Source: Burkholderiaceae bacterium (lineage in GTDB: Bacteria > Pseudomonadota > Gammaproteobacteria > Burkholderiales > Burkholderiaceae_F). From it: a DNA stretch of 15,935 nucleotides. The stretch lies in assembly GCA_013813185.1 (NCBI GenBank), contig JACCSD010000157.1:1-15935 (forward strand). Reading direction: 5' to 3'. Shown here one piece after another: positions 13,903 through 15,935 of this stretch (its first letter is position 1; the number at the start of each line of letters is the position of its first letter). The notes beneath the pieces were generated by a model. It did not search any database. It had not been told where the DNA came from and worked only from the letters and a program-made list of their open reading frames with translations. The translations under genes and the position numbers were made by a program.

Positions 13903-15036
13903 ATGAACCGCATCCTGGAAGTCATCCGCGGCATCCGTTGCGTTGCGCCTGCGGCGCTCGCGCTGGTAACGGGCAGCGCCGCCGCGGCGATTCAAAGCCG
14001 TTACAACCTTCCGCCGCCGGCAAGCAAGTTGGCCGAAGACATCTATGCGCTGCACGATTTCATGTTGATCATTTGCGGCGCCATTTTCGTCCTCGTATTC
14101 GGCGTGATGTTCTATTCGATCTGGAAGCACCGTAAATCCAAAGGCGCGGTGGCGGCCAATTGGCACGAGAACACAATGGTCGAGATCGTGTGGACCGTGA
14201 TTCCGTTCATCATCATCATTCTGATGGCGTTGCCCGCCACCCGCACCGTGGTGGCGATGAAGGACACCACCAATGCCGATCTGACCGTCAAGGCGACCGG
14301 CTACCAGTGGCAATGGGGCTACGACTACCTGCGTGGCGAGGGCGAAGGCATCAGTTTCCTGGCGCGGCTGGCAACACCACGTGCACAGATCGAAGGTAAC
14401 GAAGCCAAGACCGTGAATTACCTGAGTGAAGTGACCGAGCCCCTCGTCGTCCCTGTCAATCGAAAGGTTCGCATCATCACCACTGCGAACGATGTCATTC
14501 ACTCCTGGGGGGTGCCGGCGCTCGGAGTCAAGCAGGACGCGATTCCAGGCTTCACGCGCGACGCCTGGTTTCGCGCCGAACAGATTGGAACGTTCTACGG
14601 CCGGTGCTACGAGTTGTGCGGCAAGGACCACGCGTTCATGCCCATCGCGGTTCAAGTCGTTTCGGCCGAGGACTATACGAAGTGGGTCGCGGGCCGCAAA
14701 CAGGCGATGGCGGCTCTGGCCGACGATCCGGCGAAAGCGTGGACGCAGCCTGAACTCGTTGCTCGCGGCGAGAAGGTCTACCAGGCCAATTGTCAGGTGT
14801 GTCATCAGCCCACCGGCCTGGGCGCGCCACCTGCATTCCCGTCACTCGTCGGCAGCAAGGTCGTCGCGAATACGCCGGAGCTGCTGCAGATCCTGCTGAA
14901 CGGCCGTAATGCGATGCCGGCCTGGAAAGGTTTGTCCGACGTCGAGCTCAGCGCCGTTGCGACTCACGTCAAGAGTTCATTCGGCAACAAGGGCGGCATC
15001 GTGCAGCCGACCGAGCTTCGTGCGGCGCGCAAGTGA
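13903..15036 (+). CDS. coxB: Cytochrome c oxidase subunit II with fused cytochrome c domain
   Basis: A 377-residue subunit II of a heme-copper oxidase. It takes electrons from cytochrome c through the binuclear CuA centre and passes them to subunit I. Signal peptide (1-29), two membrane helices (about 53-74 and 94-113), and a periplasmic cupredoxin domain with the aromatic patch YQWQWGYDY. CuA ligands H200, C235, E237, C239, H243 and M246 are all present. A C-terminal class I cytochrome c domain follows (about 285-365) with CQVCH (C297, C300, H301) and M338 in NAMPAW as axial ligand, which places the protein in the caa3-like group. No strong Shine-Dalgarno is seen. A four-codon frame MKQQ (13892-13906) ends in ATGA overlapping the start. 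coxA follows after 64 bp. Confidence 0.95.
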   Translation: MNRILEVIRGIRCVAPAALALVTGSAAAAIQSRYNLPPPASKLAEDIYALHDFMLIICGAIFVLVFGVMFYSIWKHRKSKGAVAANWHENTMVEIVWTVIPFIIIILMALPATRTVVAMKDTTNADLTVKATGYQWQWGYDYLRGEGEGISFLARLATPRAQIEGNEAKTVNYLSEVTEPLVVPVNRKVRIITTANDVIHSWGVPALGVKQDAIPGFTRDAWFRAEQIGTFYGRCYELCGKDHAFMPIAVQVVSAEDYTKWVAGRKQAMAALADDPAKAWTQPELVARGEKVYQANCQVCHQPTGLGAPPAFPSLVGSKVVANTPELLQILLNGRNAMPAWKGLSDVELSAVATHVKSSFGNKGGIVQPTELRAARK

Positions 15037-15070
15037 CGCGCTTCGCCTGACCGACTCAGCAAGACACCGC

Positions 15071-15099
15071 GATACAGGGAATTTGATACAAGGAATTTT
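15071..15099 (+). repeat. Imperfect direct repeat carrying the coxA ribosome-binding site
   Basis: GATACAGGGAATTT (15071-15084) is followed directly by GATACAAGGAATTTT (15085-15099). The second copy holds AAGGA at correct spacing from the coxA ATG at 15101, and the first carries AGGGA. It looks like a short tandem duplication of the Shine-Dalgarno segment. The rest of the coxB-coxA spacer shows nothing further. Confidence 0.75.
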
Positions 15100-15100
15100 G

Positions 15101-15935
15101 ATGAGCGCCGTCACTCCGAATCCCAGCGAGCACCTGGGCAGTCCGTCTCATCTGCCCGCGCACGATCATGCGCATGATCACGCGACCGACGGGGGGCACG
15201 ATCACGCGCCCTATGGCTGGCGCCGCTGGGTCTACGCGACCAATCACAAGGACATCGGCACGATGTATCTGTGGTTTTCGTTCGCGATGTTCATATTCGG
15301 CGGCACCCTGGCGCTCGGGTTGCGCCTCGAACTGTTTCAACCCGGATTGCAATTCTGGCGGCCGGAGTTTTTCAATCAGCTGACGACGATGCACGGCGTC
15401 ATCATGGTGTTCGGCGCGATCATGCCGGCGTTCGTGGGCTTTGCGAACTGGCAGGTGCCGCTGATGATCGGTGCGCCGGACATGGCATTCGCGCGCATGA
15501 ACAACTTCAGTTTCTGGTTGCTGCCGCCAGCCGCGCTATTGCTGTTGGTGTCGTTCTTCGTGCCGGGCGGCGCGACCGCTGCCGGCTGGACGCTTTACGC
15601 GCCGCTGACAGTACAAATGGGCCCAGGCATGGATCTCGCGATCTTTGCGCTGCATATTCTGGGCGCGAGCTCGATCATGGGGTCGATCAACATCATCACG
15701 ACGATCCTGAACATGCGCGCGCCGGGCATGACGTTGATGAAGATGCCGATGTTCGTGTGGACCTGGCTGATCACCGCGTATCTGCTGATCGCGGTGATGC
15801 CGGTGCTCGCGGGTGCGATCACGATGACGCTGACCGATCGTCACTTCGGCACCAGCTTCTTCAACGCCGCCGGCGGCGGCGACCCCGTGATGTACCAGCA
15901 CATTTTCTGGTTCTTCGGGCACCCCGAGGTCTACA
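15101..15935 (+). CDS. coxA: Cytochrome c oxidase subunit I (3' truncated by window end)
   Basis: The first 278 residues (plus one base) of the catalytic heme-copper subunit, which reduces O2 to water and pumps protons. After a histidine-rich, hydrophilic N-terminus (8 His between residues 11 and 35) comes WVYATNHKDIGTMYL, then membrane helices. H98 in TMHGVIMVFG is the low-spin heme a ligand. The window ends at WFFGHPEVY, with the CuB ligand H274 and the Tyr (Y278) that forms the His-Tyr crosslink, a mark of A-family oxidases. AAGGA six nucleotides before the ATG fixes the start. coxB upstream supplies subunit II. The remainder (about 250 residues with the other CuB and heme ligands) lies outside the window. 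Confidence 0.96.
   Translation, partial: MSAVTPNPSEHLGSPSHLPAHDHAHDHATDGGHDHAPYGWRRWVYATNHKDIGTMYLWFSFAMFIFGGTLALGLRLELFQPGLQFWRPEFFNQLTTMHGVIMVFGAIMPAFVGFANWQVPLMIGAPDMAFARMNNFSFWLLPPAALLLLVSFFVPGGATAAGWTLYAPLTVQMGPGMDLAIFALHILGASSIMGSINIITTILNMRAPGMTLMKMPMFVWTWLITAYLLIAVMPVLAGAITMTLTDRHFGTSFFNAAGGGDPVMYQHIFWFFGHPEVY

Noticed and set aside
13741..14805. 354-codon open frame antisense to coxB
   Set aside because: coxB is unmistakable on the other strand. The antisense product has no recognisable fold or ribosome-binding site.
1..15935. Possible hidden mobile element, toxin-antitoxin or defence system
   Set aside because: All coding space is taken by recognisable core genes on both strands. 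I found no transposase, terminal inverted repeats, att-like repeats or small orphan gene pair.

Overview
This window is a compact stretch of high-GC housekeeping chromosome from a betaproteobacterium, most likely order Burkholderiales. The evidence is protein family content and gene order: hslU, argB, slmA, then gpmA-ctpA-moeB opposed to a rhodanese-grxC-secB-gpsA series, then trmL, comF, bioC, and DUF2244-coxB-coxA. The family or genus cannot be fixed from the sequence. I see no mobile element, CRISPR array, tRNA, rRNA, phage or defence gene, and no convincing undescribed multi-gene system. The interest lies in the small regulatory architecture.

Layout. (1) 1-1612, plus strand: the end of hslU (protease ATPase), a periplasmic PCuAC copper chaperone, and argB. 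(2) 1624-4247, plus: sppA signal-peptide peptidase and slmA nucleoid-occlusion factor. (3) 4244-7539, minus: gpmA, ctpA and moeB/thiF, with a clear intrinsic terminator between ctpA and moeB. (4) 7589-10432, plus: rhodanese (yibN-like), grxC, secB, gpsA and a LOG-family phosphoribohydrolase, closely packed and probably one operon. (5) 10438-11618, minus: comF then trmL. (6) 11657-13157, plus: bioC and a BON-LysM potassium-binding protein (kbp). (7) 13337-15935, plus: DUF2244 membrane protein, coxB with a fused cytochrome c domain, and the first 278 codons of coxA, which runs off the window.

How the genes relate. The rhodanese-to-gpsA block resembles the enterobacterial yibN-grxC-secB-gpsA order, with the LOG gene where cysE would stand, and trmL is still close by. 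The PCuAC chaperone at the left edge belongs to the family that delivers copper to the CuA site of subunit II, and the coxB that would need it lies 13 kb away in the same window. Coding density is very high. The largest gap is 206 bp, so no gene-free stretch reaches 300 bp. Two convergent gene pairs (slmA/moeB and LOG/trmL) leave no room for a terminator between them.

Translation signals are mixed. pcuC, sppA, grxC, secB, kbp and coxA have clear Shine-Dalgarno sequences, and ctpA has a G-rich one. argB, bioC, DUF2244 and perhaps gpmA instead have a -10-like hexamer only 6-10 nt before the start codon, as expected for leaderless or nearly leaderless mRNAs. Other points worth a check are a 12-bp tandem repeat directly before moeB, inverted repeats in the bioC/comF and DUF2244 promoter regions, a duplicated ribosome-binding-site segment before coxA, and a histidine-rich CoxA N-terminus.
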